From Rhodoplanes tepidamans (GTDB taxonomy: Bacteria; Pseudomonadota; Alphaproteobacteria; Rhizobiales; Xanthobacteraceae): 64,000 nt of DNA. How positions within the stretch are numbered: position 1 is the stretch's first letter; each line of letters begins with the position of its first letter. The stretch lies in assembly GCF_030813915.1 (NCBI RefSeq), contig NZ_JAUSUJ010000014.1:62001-126000 (forward strand), in the 5' to 3' direction. Below are positions 43,777 through 52,892 of this stretch, piece after piece. The notes below the pieces were generated by a model that did no database searches, had not been told where the DNA came from, and was given only the letters and a program-made list of their open reading frames with translations. The translations under genes were made by a program, and so were the position numbers.

Positions 43777-44109
43777 CTAACGGCGGACGGCCTTCTCCAA
43801 GGTGGATGCCACCCACTTGTTGAGGCTGACTCCGGCGCGCCTGGCGGCCGTGGACACTTCCTTGTGGAGCGACGGGTCGGTTCGAACCACAAACTGACCT
43901 GAGAACGGCTTCTCTGGCTCCTCTCCCCGCTCCTTGCAGAAGGCCAGGTAGTCCTCGATCGAACCGGCGAGGGCCTTCTTAAGCTCGGCCACAGACTTGC
44001 CCTGGAAAGTGATCACGTCGCGCAGGTTGGTGACCTCACCATGAAAAATCTCGGCGTCTTCGTCGTACTCGACGATCGCCTCGTATCCCTTGTAACTCAT
44101 CGTGGTCAT
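43777..44109 (-). CDS. hicB: HicB-family antitoxin
   Basis: A 110-residue antitoxin. The N-terminal HicB fold has SYKGYEAIVEYDEDAEIFHG and the VAELKKAL segment; the C-terminal ribbon-helix-helix region reads VRTDPSLHKEVSTAARRAGV and SLNKWVAS. It neutralises HicA and represses the operon. Its ATG overlaps the hicA stop (ATGA), giving the usual hicA-hicB order. Confidence 0.92.
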   Translation of the reverse strand: MTTMSYKGYEAIVEYDEDAEIFHGEVTNLRDVITFQGKSVAELKKALAGSIEDYLAFCKERGEEPEKPFSGQFVVRTDPSLHKEVSTAARRAGVSLNKWVASTLEKAVRR

Positions 44110-44366
44110 GGTGTTATCCCTGCTTCAGTCAGAAAGCGGCGGACGGATTTTACAGCGCCCTTGTCGGTTTCCTTCTGCGGGTGCGGGCGATGGAATACCG
44201 CGCGCACGTCGTTAAGGGCGACCCGGACCCGCGACCCGCTCCCTTCGCTGATCTCTGCCCCACATGCCCGAAAAAGAGCTTCGATGTCGGTCCAGACGAT
44301 GCTGGACCGAACCGGGGCGGCGAAGATCGCTTCCAGGATCGCCTGGTGCTTCCTGCTCAATTCCAT
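44106..44366 (-). CDS. hicA: HicA-family mRNA interferase toxin
   Basis: An 86-residue toxin of the double-stranded-RNA-binding-like HicA fold. The segment GSRVRVALNDVRAVFHRPHP contains the strand and His region of this subfamily. The following KETDKGAVKSVRRFLTEAGI is the typical HicA C-terminus. It would cleave mRNA when HicB is lost, stabilising the element in its host. A palindromic operator lies just upstream. Confidence 0.92.
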   Translation of the reverse strand: MELSRKHQAILEAIFAAPVRSSIVWTDIEALFRACGAEISEGSGSRVRVALNDVRAVFHRPHPQKETDKGAVKSVRRFLTEAGITP

Positions 44367-44370
44367 ATAG

Positions 44371-44389
44371 TATCACATTTTGATATCAA
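44371..44389. promoter_or_regulatory. Palindromes upstream of hicAB, putative HicB operator
   Basis: TATCA-CATTT-TGATA (44371-44385) and the perfect 10-bp palindrome TTGATATCAA (44380-44389) overlap in an AT-rich patch starting 5 bp before the hicA ATG. This position suits autorepression by the ribbon-helix-helix antitoxin. The remaining DNA to parA (44390-44658) shows no gene. Confidence 0.55.
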
Positions 44390-44658
44390 TTCAAGAATCC
44401 TCTTGCGAGAAGCGTATGCCGAGGACCGATCCTCGGCGACTCCGGTGCCGCGATACTTGGCATCTTTGGCAAGATGGGGGACGTACTCGAAGCTGGGAGC
44501 CGAGAGTTGGCACGGGCACCGGCGGGATTCCCGCTCCGGGGCATCACGATTTTACGCCGAATCGTACCCACGAGTTTGCGGCAACCCGGCCACACGACTG
44601 CGTAGACTTTTGGCAGGTGCGCTTGGCAGCGATGCCGACCCGGCGCAGCTTCTTTGCG

Positions 44659-45327
44659 ATGAATCGCACAATCGTAAACACGACCACCACCATCGGCGTG
44701 GTCAGCCAAAAGGGCGGCGCTGGCAAAACCACCGTGTCGATCAACCTGGCGGCGGCCTACGCCGCAGCCGGTCAACGGGTTCTGCTCGTCGATGCAGACC
44801 CGCAAGGGACGGCGCTCAAATGGTCGGCTCTCCGAGACCGCGACCCGCTGTTTCCTGTCGTCGGGATGCCGAAGGCAACGCTTCACAAAGACATCCGGGG
44901 GGTTGCGCGCGACTTCGACGTCGTCGTGATCGACGCGCCCCCACATAACAACGAGGTCGGACGATCCGTCATTGCCGCAAGCGACTTGATCGTCATTCCC
45001 GTCCAACCCTCCGGCCCCGACGTGTGGTCCACGGCCGACACGGTCCAGCTGATCCGCGAAGCCCAGCAATTCCGGGACAATCTGAACGCCGTAATTGTGA
45101 TCAATCGTAAAATCGTGGGCACGGCTCTGGCACGCGACGTGATCACGGCCGTGAACGGCCTCGGCATGCCCGTCGCCAAGACGCATCTCTGCCAGCGCAT
45201 CGCCTATGCCGAGTGCATCACCCAGGGCCTGACTCTCGCCGAGGCTGAGCCCAAGGGCGGCGCCACCAAGGAATTCTCTCGGCTGGTCGCCGAACTCCGC
45301 ACAACAAAAGAAAGGATGGTTGCATGA
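44659..45327 (+). CDS. parA: ParA-family partition ATPase
   Basis: A 222-residue Walker-type partition ATPase with deviant Walker A QKGGAGKTT near residue 20, VLLVDADPQGTALKW and DVVVIDAPPHNNE. It lacks an N-terminal DNA-binding extension (small type Ib-like ParA). The ATG at 44659 was chosen because the upstream in-frame sequence has no ParA character. It overlaps the ribbon-helix-helix gene by 4 bp. Together they would segregate the autonomous form of the element. Confidence 0.92.
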   Translation: MNRTIVNTTTTIGVVSQKGGAGKTTVSINLAAAYAAAGQRVLLVDADPQGTALKWSALRDRDPLFPVVGMPKATLHKDIRGVARDFDVVVIDAPPHNNEVGRSVIAASDLIVIPVQPSGPDVWSTADTVQLIREAQQFRDNLNAVIVINRKIVGTALARDVITAVNGLGMPVAKTHLCQRIAYAECITQGLTLAEAEPKGGATKEFSRLVAELRTTKERMVA

Positions 45328-45560
45328 GCGCCAAGGTGGTGCCGGTCAAGATGCCCGGTTTCGATTCAAGAAAGGCCGATGCGTTCGTCACCGGCGGCGC
45401 GGCCGTCGCCGCCGAACCCGCACCAGTCAGAACGAAGCGCTTTACCATCGACGTGCCGCTCGACCTCCATGCGCGCGTCAAGATCGCCTGCGCCAAGCGG
45501 GGTTTCAACATGGCCGATGAGCTGAGACGGATACTCGAACAGGAATTTCCGGCCGAGTGA
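45324..45560 (+). CDS. Ribbon-helix-helix partition protein (ParG/CopG-like)
   Basis: A 78-residue protein with a flexible N-terminus and a C-terminal ribbon-helix-helix motif (KRFTIDVPLDLHARVKIACAK followed by MADELRRILEQEF). Its ATG overlaps the parA stop. Small ribbon-helix-helix proteins paired with small ParA proteins act as centromere-binding and autoregulatory factors, as ParG does. The centromere may be among the repeats upstream of parA or the iterons downstream; this is not resolved. Confidence 0.82.
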   Translation: MSAKVVPVKMPGFDSRKADAFVTGGAAVAAEPAPVRTKRFTIDVPLDLHARVKIACAKRGFNMADELRRILEQEFPAE

Positions 45561-45614
45561 ATACGACAATGCGCTTTTACGACGGCACGTCTTTGCGATT
45601 TGGCGGGTCCGCAC

Positions 45615-46841
45615 ATGCGTGACGGCATGGACGCCTTTCGGGAGGCTCTGGAATGCCGGGTCGGGCCAGAGGCTTTCCGGTCCTGGTTTACGGGCGTGCA
45701 GTTCAATCACGAGGCCGAGGTTCTTGCCGTCCACGCGCCAACGGACTTCGTAGCCCGCACCCTCCGATCCGAGTTTGAGGTCTCAATCCAGGAAGAGGCA
45801 CGCTGCGCATTTGGGGAGAAAGTCACCGTTGAAATCGTCGTTCCGAGCGGAACTCCCGCCCGAGCCGCGCAAACCGAGCCTCTGGCCGAGATATTCCGGG
45901 CGGTGGCACCAAACGACAACCAGCGCGACTTCTTTGTCCCTGATCTCACAGAGGTCGCCATCAAGGACGAGGTCCACCTTATGGAAATGACCCCGTTCAC
46001 GCTCAACAAAAGCACCGAGACACGATCTGAGCTTGTCTACGTAACGCCGCAGGGCTTGACTCTGCGCGTGAAGGCGGGTGCGGATCGCGAGCTGCCGTCC
46101 GTTGAGGACTACGACTTGGTTCTGATGATGCAAAGCTGGCTTGCCGACATGGCGAACCAGTACCGAACCTCCGTGGAACAGTACGAGGCAGAGAAGCGTG
46201 CAGGAAAGAACGTCGCACCTCCGGCTCTGCCGCCGCGATCTTTCGACGTCAGCATCAGCGAGGTCGTCAAGTTCAAGCGAATGAAGTGGGGTGGTCACCG
46301 CAGTGAGGACGTGCTCGACGGGTTGAGACGGTTGGTGGGAGCCGTCATCTCGGTCGACCCACTCAAGGGTTCCAAGTACCGAGGGGGCGAATTCCACCTC
46401 ATCGACAAGTACGACATCCTCGCCAAGACTCCAGACGGGAAGGCATCGCGCCTGCGCATCGACATTCCAAACTGGACCTACGAGGGCATCGTCGAACGGG
46501 CGGTGCCCACGCTGCGCACATACAGCCGCGATTACATGATCCTGGCGCAGCCGCTCCATCGAGCGCTCTACCGGCTTCTATCTCTCAAGGTGCCCAAGGA
46601 CAGCACCGCACTCTACGTCGTGAGCCTGGTCGAGCTGGGCCAGCGATTCCAAACCCGGCAAACCCAAAAATATTTCAACCGGACTATCAAGGGAGCGGTG
46701 GAAGCATGCCAAGGCCGCCTTCTTGGGTTCCGGCTTGAGCTGGTCGGGCAGAAGGATGACCGGGCGTTACGGGCTTGGCGCGAGTTACCGGGCTTGTCCG
46801 AAGACGCAAACGCTGATCACCACATCACCCAGAGCAACTGA
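45615..46841 (+). CDS. Replication initiator: DnaA-domain-I-like N-terminus fused to RPA-type Rep
   Basis: A 408-residue initiator. Residues about 5-75 (FREALECRVGPEAFRSWF; LAVHAPTDFVARTLRSEF) follow the domain I pattern of DnaA, the part that recruits DnaB helicase. From about residue 95 onward (FFVPDLTEVAIKDEVHLMEM, SISEVVKFKRMKWGG) it matches the RPA/RepA plasmid initiator family of alphaproteobacteria. The fusion could let Rep load helicase directly. The ATG at 45615 was preferred over a TTG 15 bp upstream. Ten iterons begin inside its 3' end, so it should bind them and drive theta replication. Confidence 0.83.
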   Translation: MRDGMDAFREALECRVGPEAFRSWFTGVQFNHEAEVLAVHAPTDFVARTLRSEFEVSIQEEARCAFGEKVTVEIVVPSGTPARAAQTEPLAEIFRAVAPNDNQRDFFVPDLTEVAIKDEVHLMEMTPFTLNKSTETRSELVYVTPQGLTLRVKAGADRELPSVEDYDLVLMMQSWLADMANQYRTSVEQYEAEKRAGKNVAPPALPPRSFDVSISEVVKFKRMKWGGHRSEDVLDGLRRLVGAVISVDPLKGSKYRGGEFHLIDKYDILAKTPDGKASRLRIDIPNWTYEGIVERAVPTLRTYSRDYMILAQPLHRALYRLLSLKVPKDSTALYVVSLVELGQRFQTRQTQKYFNRTIKGAVEACQGRLLGFRLELVGQKDDRALRAWRELPGLSEDANADHHITQSN

Positions 46842-47089
46842 AAATCGTAGGGTCGTATTTGCGATCCGCTGATAACCGTGTCACCTGCGGATCGGCACCT
46901 CACCACACTGATTTCCACGTCACCTACCGCTGATCGCCACCTCACCCGGCCGGGCTTAAAATCGTGAAGTCGTATTTGCGAGCCACTGATAACCATGTCA
47001 CCGCCACTGATAACCGTGTCACCCGGCACTGATTTCCACCTCACCCATCACTGATAACCGTGTCACCCGGCGCTGATAACCGTGTCACC
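46811..47089. repeat. Ten iterons, putative oriV
   Basis: Copies of the 19-mer CRCTGATNNCCRYSTCACC begin at 46811, 46867, 46886 (degenerate), 46906, 46928, 46984, 47005, 47027, 47049 and 47071. Spacing is 19-22 bp within blocks, close to two helical turns. The first copy is inside the rep 3' end. A separate direct repeat (AAAATCGT...GTCGTATTTGCGA) is at about 46841 and 46960. An AT-rich stretch follows (47100-47165), a likely unwinding region. The rest of 46842-47575 has no supported gene. Confidence 0.88.
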
Positions 47090-47187
47090 TGATGGGGGCT
47101 TAACTGCTCGGATTCATTTCGCTATTTCGGTCCTATCCTTATATCCTTAGATATCCTTCTTTCCGCGCTCCCGCGCTGCGCCGTCGA

Positions 47188-47218
47188 AAGACGGCCCTTG
47201 AAAGGAAGGGGCCGTCTT
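47188..47218. terminator. Strong hairpin downstream of the iterons
   Basis: AAGACGGCCCTT and AAGGGGCCGTCTT pair around GAAAGG with one bulge. It lies after the AT-rich part of the origin and would separate rep transcription from xis-int. No long T-run follows, so it may instead be an origin structure. Confidence 0.45.
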
Positions 47219-47575
47219 CGCCGTCGCCGGGGTTGCTCCGGGACACACCGAGGGAAGCTTGCCTGTTGGAAGGGCGCCGCTGCGGCCCCTCGATCTGATG
47301 TTGACAACCACGCCTCCCGCGATTTGAATCACGTCCAGGCTGCAAGCGCGGTTGAGCGTTGGTTCTCAAGCCGGTTGACTGACTAACTGGCGGGAACGCG
47401 ACTGCTTCCTGGCGCCGCAGAGCCCATCGCAAGCCGACAGCTTCGGACTGATAGCGCCCCGCCTGCGGGCCTGACCGAAACTTGCCGTCGCCGCTTGCGC
47501 CCTTCCGATTTCTCCAGCGAGAGCCGTCCAGACTCCGTCTGCGGCGATGAATGCAATCATGCTCGGAGAACGCAC

Positions 47576-47810
47576 ATGAGTGGCACGCTGCTCAAACTCA
47601 GCATTGTCCCCAAGCGCATGCTGACCGTGGACGAAGCCGCCGGTCACTGCGGTCGGCCGGTCAAGCGGTTCCAGATCGAGTGCCCGGTGCCCGCCGTGAT
47701 CTTCCCCAACGGCGACCGGAGATTTGACGTGCAGGACCTCGATAAGTGGCTAGACTCTCTCAAGGTTGGCGCCGACGACGCGGACGCGATCGTGGCCAGG
47801 TTGGGCACCC

Positions 47811-47830
<20 letters not shown>
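47576..47830 (+). CDS. Excisionase-like helix-turn-helix protein
   Basis: An 84-residue DNA-binding protein (MSGTLLKLSIVPKRMLTVDE). The segment LTVDEAAGHCGRPVKRFQIE and the following NGDRRFDVQDLDKWLDSL match small winged-helix excisionases of the AlpA/MerR type. The ATG at 47576 has GGAG upstream. Its 3' end overlaps the integrase start by 20 bp, the common xis-int arrangement. It probably bends attL/attR to favour excision. Confidence 0.78.
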
Positions 47831-49052
<1,222 letters not shown>

Positions 49053-49373
49053 CAAACGAGGCCGGCCGTGTCTACCGCGTCGGACCGGTATTTTGCATGC
49101 CACGGATGCAGGCCGCCGGTCTGCCGCCCCGGCGGCGGCGGCTCGCCGGCCGCGGTGCCGGTCTCGCCGGCCGAATCGCTGAGGCCGCCGGGTCGAAACC
49201 CGGCGGCCTGCGAGGCCCGGCAATCGCTGGGGGGCTGGGGGGAGGCATCGGGGTGCGATCGCCGAACCTTTATGAATTCGCTGTCGTGGCTCCTCTTCGT
49301 CTGCGGTCGTCGTCCGCCGTCGTCCCGCCTGCCGCGGAGAGCCACGAAGGCCCGCCGGGCGCGGCGGATGTCC

Positions 49374-50186
49374 CTAGAGGCGTTCCTCGCCGTCGCCGAG
49401 CGGCCGGCGCCGATCGTCGTCCCGCCGGTACGGACCGGAGCCGCGGCGGTCGTCGTCCCAGCGACGGCCTTCGCGCCATCCCGGACCGTCGCGGCGGTCG
49501 GGGCCATGGCCCCAGCGCTCGCCGCGGCCGTATCCGTCGCGCCAGCGATCGGGTCCGTGAAACCCGTGGCGGCCCGGACCGGACCCGCGATTCTCGTGCC
49601 AGCGGTCATGGTGCCCGCGGTCGTGGTGCCAGCCATGGCGGCCGCGATCGTCGCCGCGCCAGGGGTGCCGGCCGTGCGGACCGCCGTCGGCGAACCGCGG
49701 CCCGAGCCGGGCCAGCGACCAGAAGCGGCGCTTCTGGCTGTCGTCGAGGCTCTTCACCAGCGGCGCCGTGGCGTCGGCGAGTGCCTTCAAGGACCCGGCC
49801 CGCCGGGTCGCCTGGTCGGCGAAGCGCTCCAGGCGCTCCAACGGGTCGCCAGTCGTTGCACCGCCCGCGCGGTCCTCGCGCATGCGCTCGCGCCATGCCT
49901 CGCGCGCCGCCACGCGGTCGGCCATGAAGGCCCGGTAGGCGCGCTCGAAATCAGGCCACGCCCTGTCCTGCTCCGGGGTCAGCGCCAGCCCGGCCCGCAG
50001 CGCCGCGATTCGCGCCTCGAGATAGGCCTGACGGTCGGTCAGCGAGGACGCCGAGCCGGACGGAGCCGAGGGCGCCGGCGCACTCTGCGCCGGCGGAGGC
50101 GCGCCCTCGGGGCGCTGCTGCGCCAGTCCGTAGCCGGTACCCGCCAGCGCGATCATGGCCGTGCCGGCGAGGAGTGACTTCCACAT
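49374..50186 (-). CDS. LTXXQ (Spy/CpxP-like) periplasmic protein, His/Arg-rich tail
   Basis: A 270-residue exported protein. It has a signal peptide (MWKSLLAGTAMIALAGTGYG, cleavage after LAQ), a Pro/Ala/Ser linker and a helical LTXXQ domain (ALTPEQDRAWPDFERAY near residues 68-85; LKALADATAPLVKSL). From about residue 165 comes a tail very rich in His, Arg, Gly, Asp and Trp. LTXXQ proteins are periplasmic chaperones or metal/envelope-stress sensors. The His/Asp-rich tail suggests metal binding but is low-complexity. It is divergent from flhA. Confidence 0.8.
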   Translation of the reverse strand: MWKSLLAGTAMIALAGTGYGLAQQRPEGAPPPAQSAPAPSAPSGSASSLTDRQAYLEARIAALRAGLALTPEQDRAWPDFERAYRAFMADRVAAREAWRERMREDRAGGATTGDPLERLERFADQATRRAGSLKALADATAPLVKSLDDSQKRRFWSLARLGPRFADGGPHGRHPWRGDDRGRHGWHHDRGHHDRWHENRGSGPGRHGFHGPDRWRDGYGRGERWGHGPDRRDGPGWREGRRWDDDRRGSGPYRRDDDRRRPLGDGEERL

Positions 50187-50396
50187 GTCCGCCTCCGATC
50201 GATTACTATGCGAACGGTAGTAATCGCCCCGGACCGCGGCAAGTTAAACTTGGGTAAGAATTACGGATCGGCAATGTTCGCCTTGAATTCGTCACGACCA
50301 CTGTCGAATCCCGCCGCCGACGTGGCGGGATCGGGCCTCGGCCGGGTCCCGCCGGCCGCCCCGTAATCCCCTGCAGAACGGGCACAATCGGCCCCG

Positions 50397-50437
50397 TTAA
50401 CCACCCGGTAACCATGAACCCGGCAAATTTTGCCGGG
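50397..50437. promoter_or_regulatory. CtrA-like box and perfect dyad upstream of flhA
   Basis: TTAA-N7-GTAA at 50397-50411 is one base from the CtrA full site TTAA-N7-TTAA. At 50419-50437 is the perfect 9-bp dyad CCCGGCAAATTTTGCCGGG. Both lie within 70 bp of the flhA start. They could bind CtrA and a flagellar regulator, or the dyad may be a leader hairpin. The remaining 50187-50396 shows nothing else. Confidence 0.4.
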
Positions 50438-50463
50438 GCGGTGCGTGAGCGCGGGGCGGATCG

Positions 50464-52575
50464 ATGTCGGATGTGGCGACGGGTCAGGGCGGATCGGGGT
50501 TTCGGCTCCCGAGCCTGCGCGAGATCGGCGATACGCTGAGATCGGGCGACATCGCGCTCGCCATCGGCGTGATGAGCATCCTGGTCGTCCTCATCCTGCC
50601 GCTGCCGCCGGTGCTCCTCGATTTCGCGCTGGCGATCTCGATCATCACCTCGGTGCTGATCCTGATGACCGCGCTCTTCATCCACAAGCCGCTGGAGTTC
50701 TCGGTCTTCCCGACCGTGCTCCTGATGTCGACGATGCTGCGGCTGTCGCTCAACCTGGCATCCACCCGCCTGATCCTGTCGCACGGCCACGAGGGACCGT
50801 CCGCCGCCGGCCACGTCATCGAGGCCTTCGGCAACTTCGTGATGGGCGGCAACTTCGTGATCGGCATCATCGTGTTCACGATCCTGGTGATCGTGAACTT
50901 CGTGGTGATCACCAAGGGCTCGGGCCGCATCGCCGAGGTGGCGGCGCGCTTCAACCTCGACGCCATGCCGGGCAAGCAGATGGCGATCGACGCCGACCTC
51001 TCGGCCGGCCTGATCGACGAGAAGGAGGCGCGCGCCCGCCGCAAGGGCCTGGAGGACGAGAGCTCGTTCTTCGGCGCCATGGACGGCGCCTCGAAGTTCG
51101 TGCGCGGCGACGCCATCGCCGGCCTACTGGTCGTCTTCATCAACATCATCGGCGGCATCATCATCGGCATCGCCCAGCAGGGCATCTCGTTCGCCGAGGC
51201 CGGCCGCACCTACACGCTGCTGACCGTCGGCGACGGCCTCGTCACCCAGATCCCCGCCCTGATCGTCTCGACCGCGGCGGGCCTGCTGGTCTCCAAGGCG
51301 GGCCTCTCGGAAGCCGCCGACAAGGTGCTGCTCCGCCAGCTCTCCGGCTATCCCAAGGCGCTCGGCATGTCGTCGGCCGTGATGGTGGCGATCGGCCTCC
51401 TGCCCGGCATCCCGATGCTGCCCTTCCTGCTGCTCGGCGGCGGCGCCGGTGCGCTGGCCTGGATCGTCGACAAGCGCGCCAAGGACGAGGTGCAGGTCGC
51501 GGCGGCGACCACGGCGGCGGCCGCCGCGGCTCCGGCCGAGGAGCCGATCTCGGCGGCGCTGAAGATCGACGACCTCAAGATCGAGCTCGGCTACGCGCTG
51601 CTCCCGCTGGTCAACTCGCCGGACGGCAGCGACCGCCTCACCGAGCAGATCAAGGCGCTGCGCCGCTCGCTCGCCATGGACATGGGCTTCGTGATGCCCG
51701 CCGTGCGCATCCTCGACAACGTCCAGCTCGACGCCAACACCTACGTCATCAAGATCAAGGAGGTGGAGGGCGGTTCCGGGCGGGTGTGGCCGGGCCAGTA
51801 CATGGCCATGGACCCGATGGGCGGCCAGGTGAACCTGCCCGGCATGCACACCACCGAGCCGACCTTCGGCCTGCCCGCCACCTGGATCGACGCCGGCCTC
51901 AAGGAGGAGGCCGCGGTCAAGGGCTACACGGTCGTCGACGCCGCGACCGTGCTGGCGACCCACCTGACCGAGCAGCTGAAGGCCAACATCTCCGAGCTGC
52001 TCTCCTACGCCGAGGTGCAGAAGCTGCTGCGCGAGCTGCCCAAGGAGCAGGCCGAGCTGGTCAAGGAGATCGTGCCCGGGCAGATCACCGTCACGGGCAT
52101 CCAGCGGGTGCTGCAGCTCCTGCTCACCGAGCGCATCTCGATCCGCGACCTCGGCACCATCCTGGAGGGCATCGCGGACGCGCTGTCCTTCACGCGCAGC
52201 CCCAACGTGCTGGTCGAGCACGTCCGGACCCGCCTCGCCCGCCAGATCTGCGCCCAGTACACCACCGCGGCCGGCCACCTGCCGCTGATCGCGCTGTCGG
52301 CCCGCTGGGAGCAGGCGTTCGCCGAATCGATCGTCGGCCAGGGCGACGACCGCCAGCTCGCCATGCAGCCGTCGCGCCTCTCCGAGTTCATCACCCTGGT
52401 GCGCGAGCGCTTCGAGGAGGCGGCCCGCATGGGCGAGGCACCGGTGCTGGTCACCTCCCCGGGCATCCGGCCGTTCGTGCGCTCGATCGTCGAGCGCTTC
52501 CGCTCCCAGACCCCCGTGTTGTCGCAGTCGGAGATCCACCCGCGCGCCCGCCTGCGGACGGTGGGCAGCATCTGA
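50464..52575 (+). CDS. flhA: Flagellar export gate protein FlhA
   Basis: A 703-residue core component of the flagellar type III export gate. The N-terminal half has about eight membrane segments and the conserved FHIPEP-family region (LSLNLASTRLILSHGHEGPSAAG; FNLDAMPGKQMAIDADLSAG). The C-terminal cytosolic half (from about residue 355) binds chaperones and substrates (PGQITVTGIQRVLQLLLTER). Length and order match family. It stands alone here, with no flhB or fliR adjoining. Confidence 0.96.
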   Translation: MSDVATGQGGSGFRLPSLREIGDTLRSGDIALAIGVMSILVVLILPLPPVLLDFALAISIITSVLILMTALFIHKPLEFSVFPTVLLMSTMLRLSLNLASTRLILSHGHEGPSAAGHVIEAFGNFVMGGNFVIGIIVFTILVIVNFVVITKGSGRIAEVAARFNLDAMPGKQMAIDADLSAGLIDEKEARARRKGLEDESSFFGAMDGASKFVRGDAIAGLLVVFINIIGGIIIGIAQQGISFAEAGRTYTLLTVGDGLVTQIPALIVSTAAGLLVSKAGLSEAADKVLLRQLSGYPKALGMSSAVMVAIGLLPGIPMLPFLLLGGGAGALAWIVDKRAKDEVQVAAATTAAAAAAPAEEPISAALKIDDLKIELGYALLPLVNSPDGSDRLTEQIKALRRSLAMDMGFVMPAVRILDNVQLDANTYVIKIKEVEGGSGRVWPGQYMAMDPMGGQVNLPGMHTTEPTFGLPATWIDAGLKEEAAVKGYTVVDAATVLATHLTEQLKANISELLSYAEVQKLLRELPKEQAELVKEIVPGQITVTGIQRVLQLLLTERISIRDLGTILEGIADALSFTRSPNVLVEHVRTRLARQICAQYTTAAGHLPLIALSARWEQAFAESIVGQGDDRQLAMQPSRLSEFITLVRERFEEAARMGEAPVLVTSPGIRPFVRSIVERFRSQTPVLSQSEIHPRARLRTVGSI

Positions 52576-52892
52576 CCGGCGCCCCCGCGCCGGCGCCGCG
52601 GCCCCCGCAGCGGCCACATCCTTCGGCCCGTATCCGGCGACGACGCCGGTCGACATTGCCCGCCCGGCCGCATCCGGCACGCAGCTTGCTAGGGGTCGCG
52701 GCCATGATGAACGCCGCCACCCCCGGCCATCCCTCCCGCTGCTTCGACACCCCGCACGCCGGGGTCGCACTCCATGGCAGCCACCACCCGCCACCGATCG
52801 GGCGGGCGCGCGGCGTTGCGCCACGTGCGCCATGCCGTCGGGCCCGCTCCTGACGATCCCGGACACCCCCGCTCCTCCTGGAGGTCCTCTCG

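Noticed and set aside
46811-47089. A CRISPR array
   Set aside because: Repeats are imperfect 19-mers with only 0-3 bp between them in blocks and no spacers or cas genes; they are iterons next to a rep gene.
47188-47218. A classical rho-independent terminator
   Set aside because: The stem is strong but lacks a T-run, so a firm terminator call was not made; it is listed with low confidence.
50430-52853. An 807-codon open frame over flhA
   Set aside because: Out-of-frame shadow of flhA with Arg/Pro/His-rich composition and no domain.
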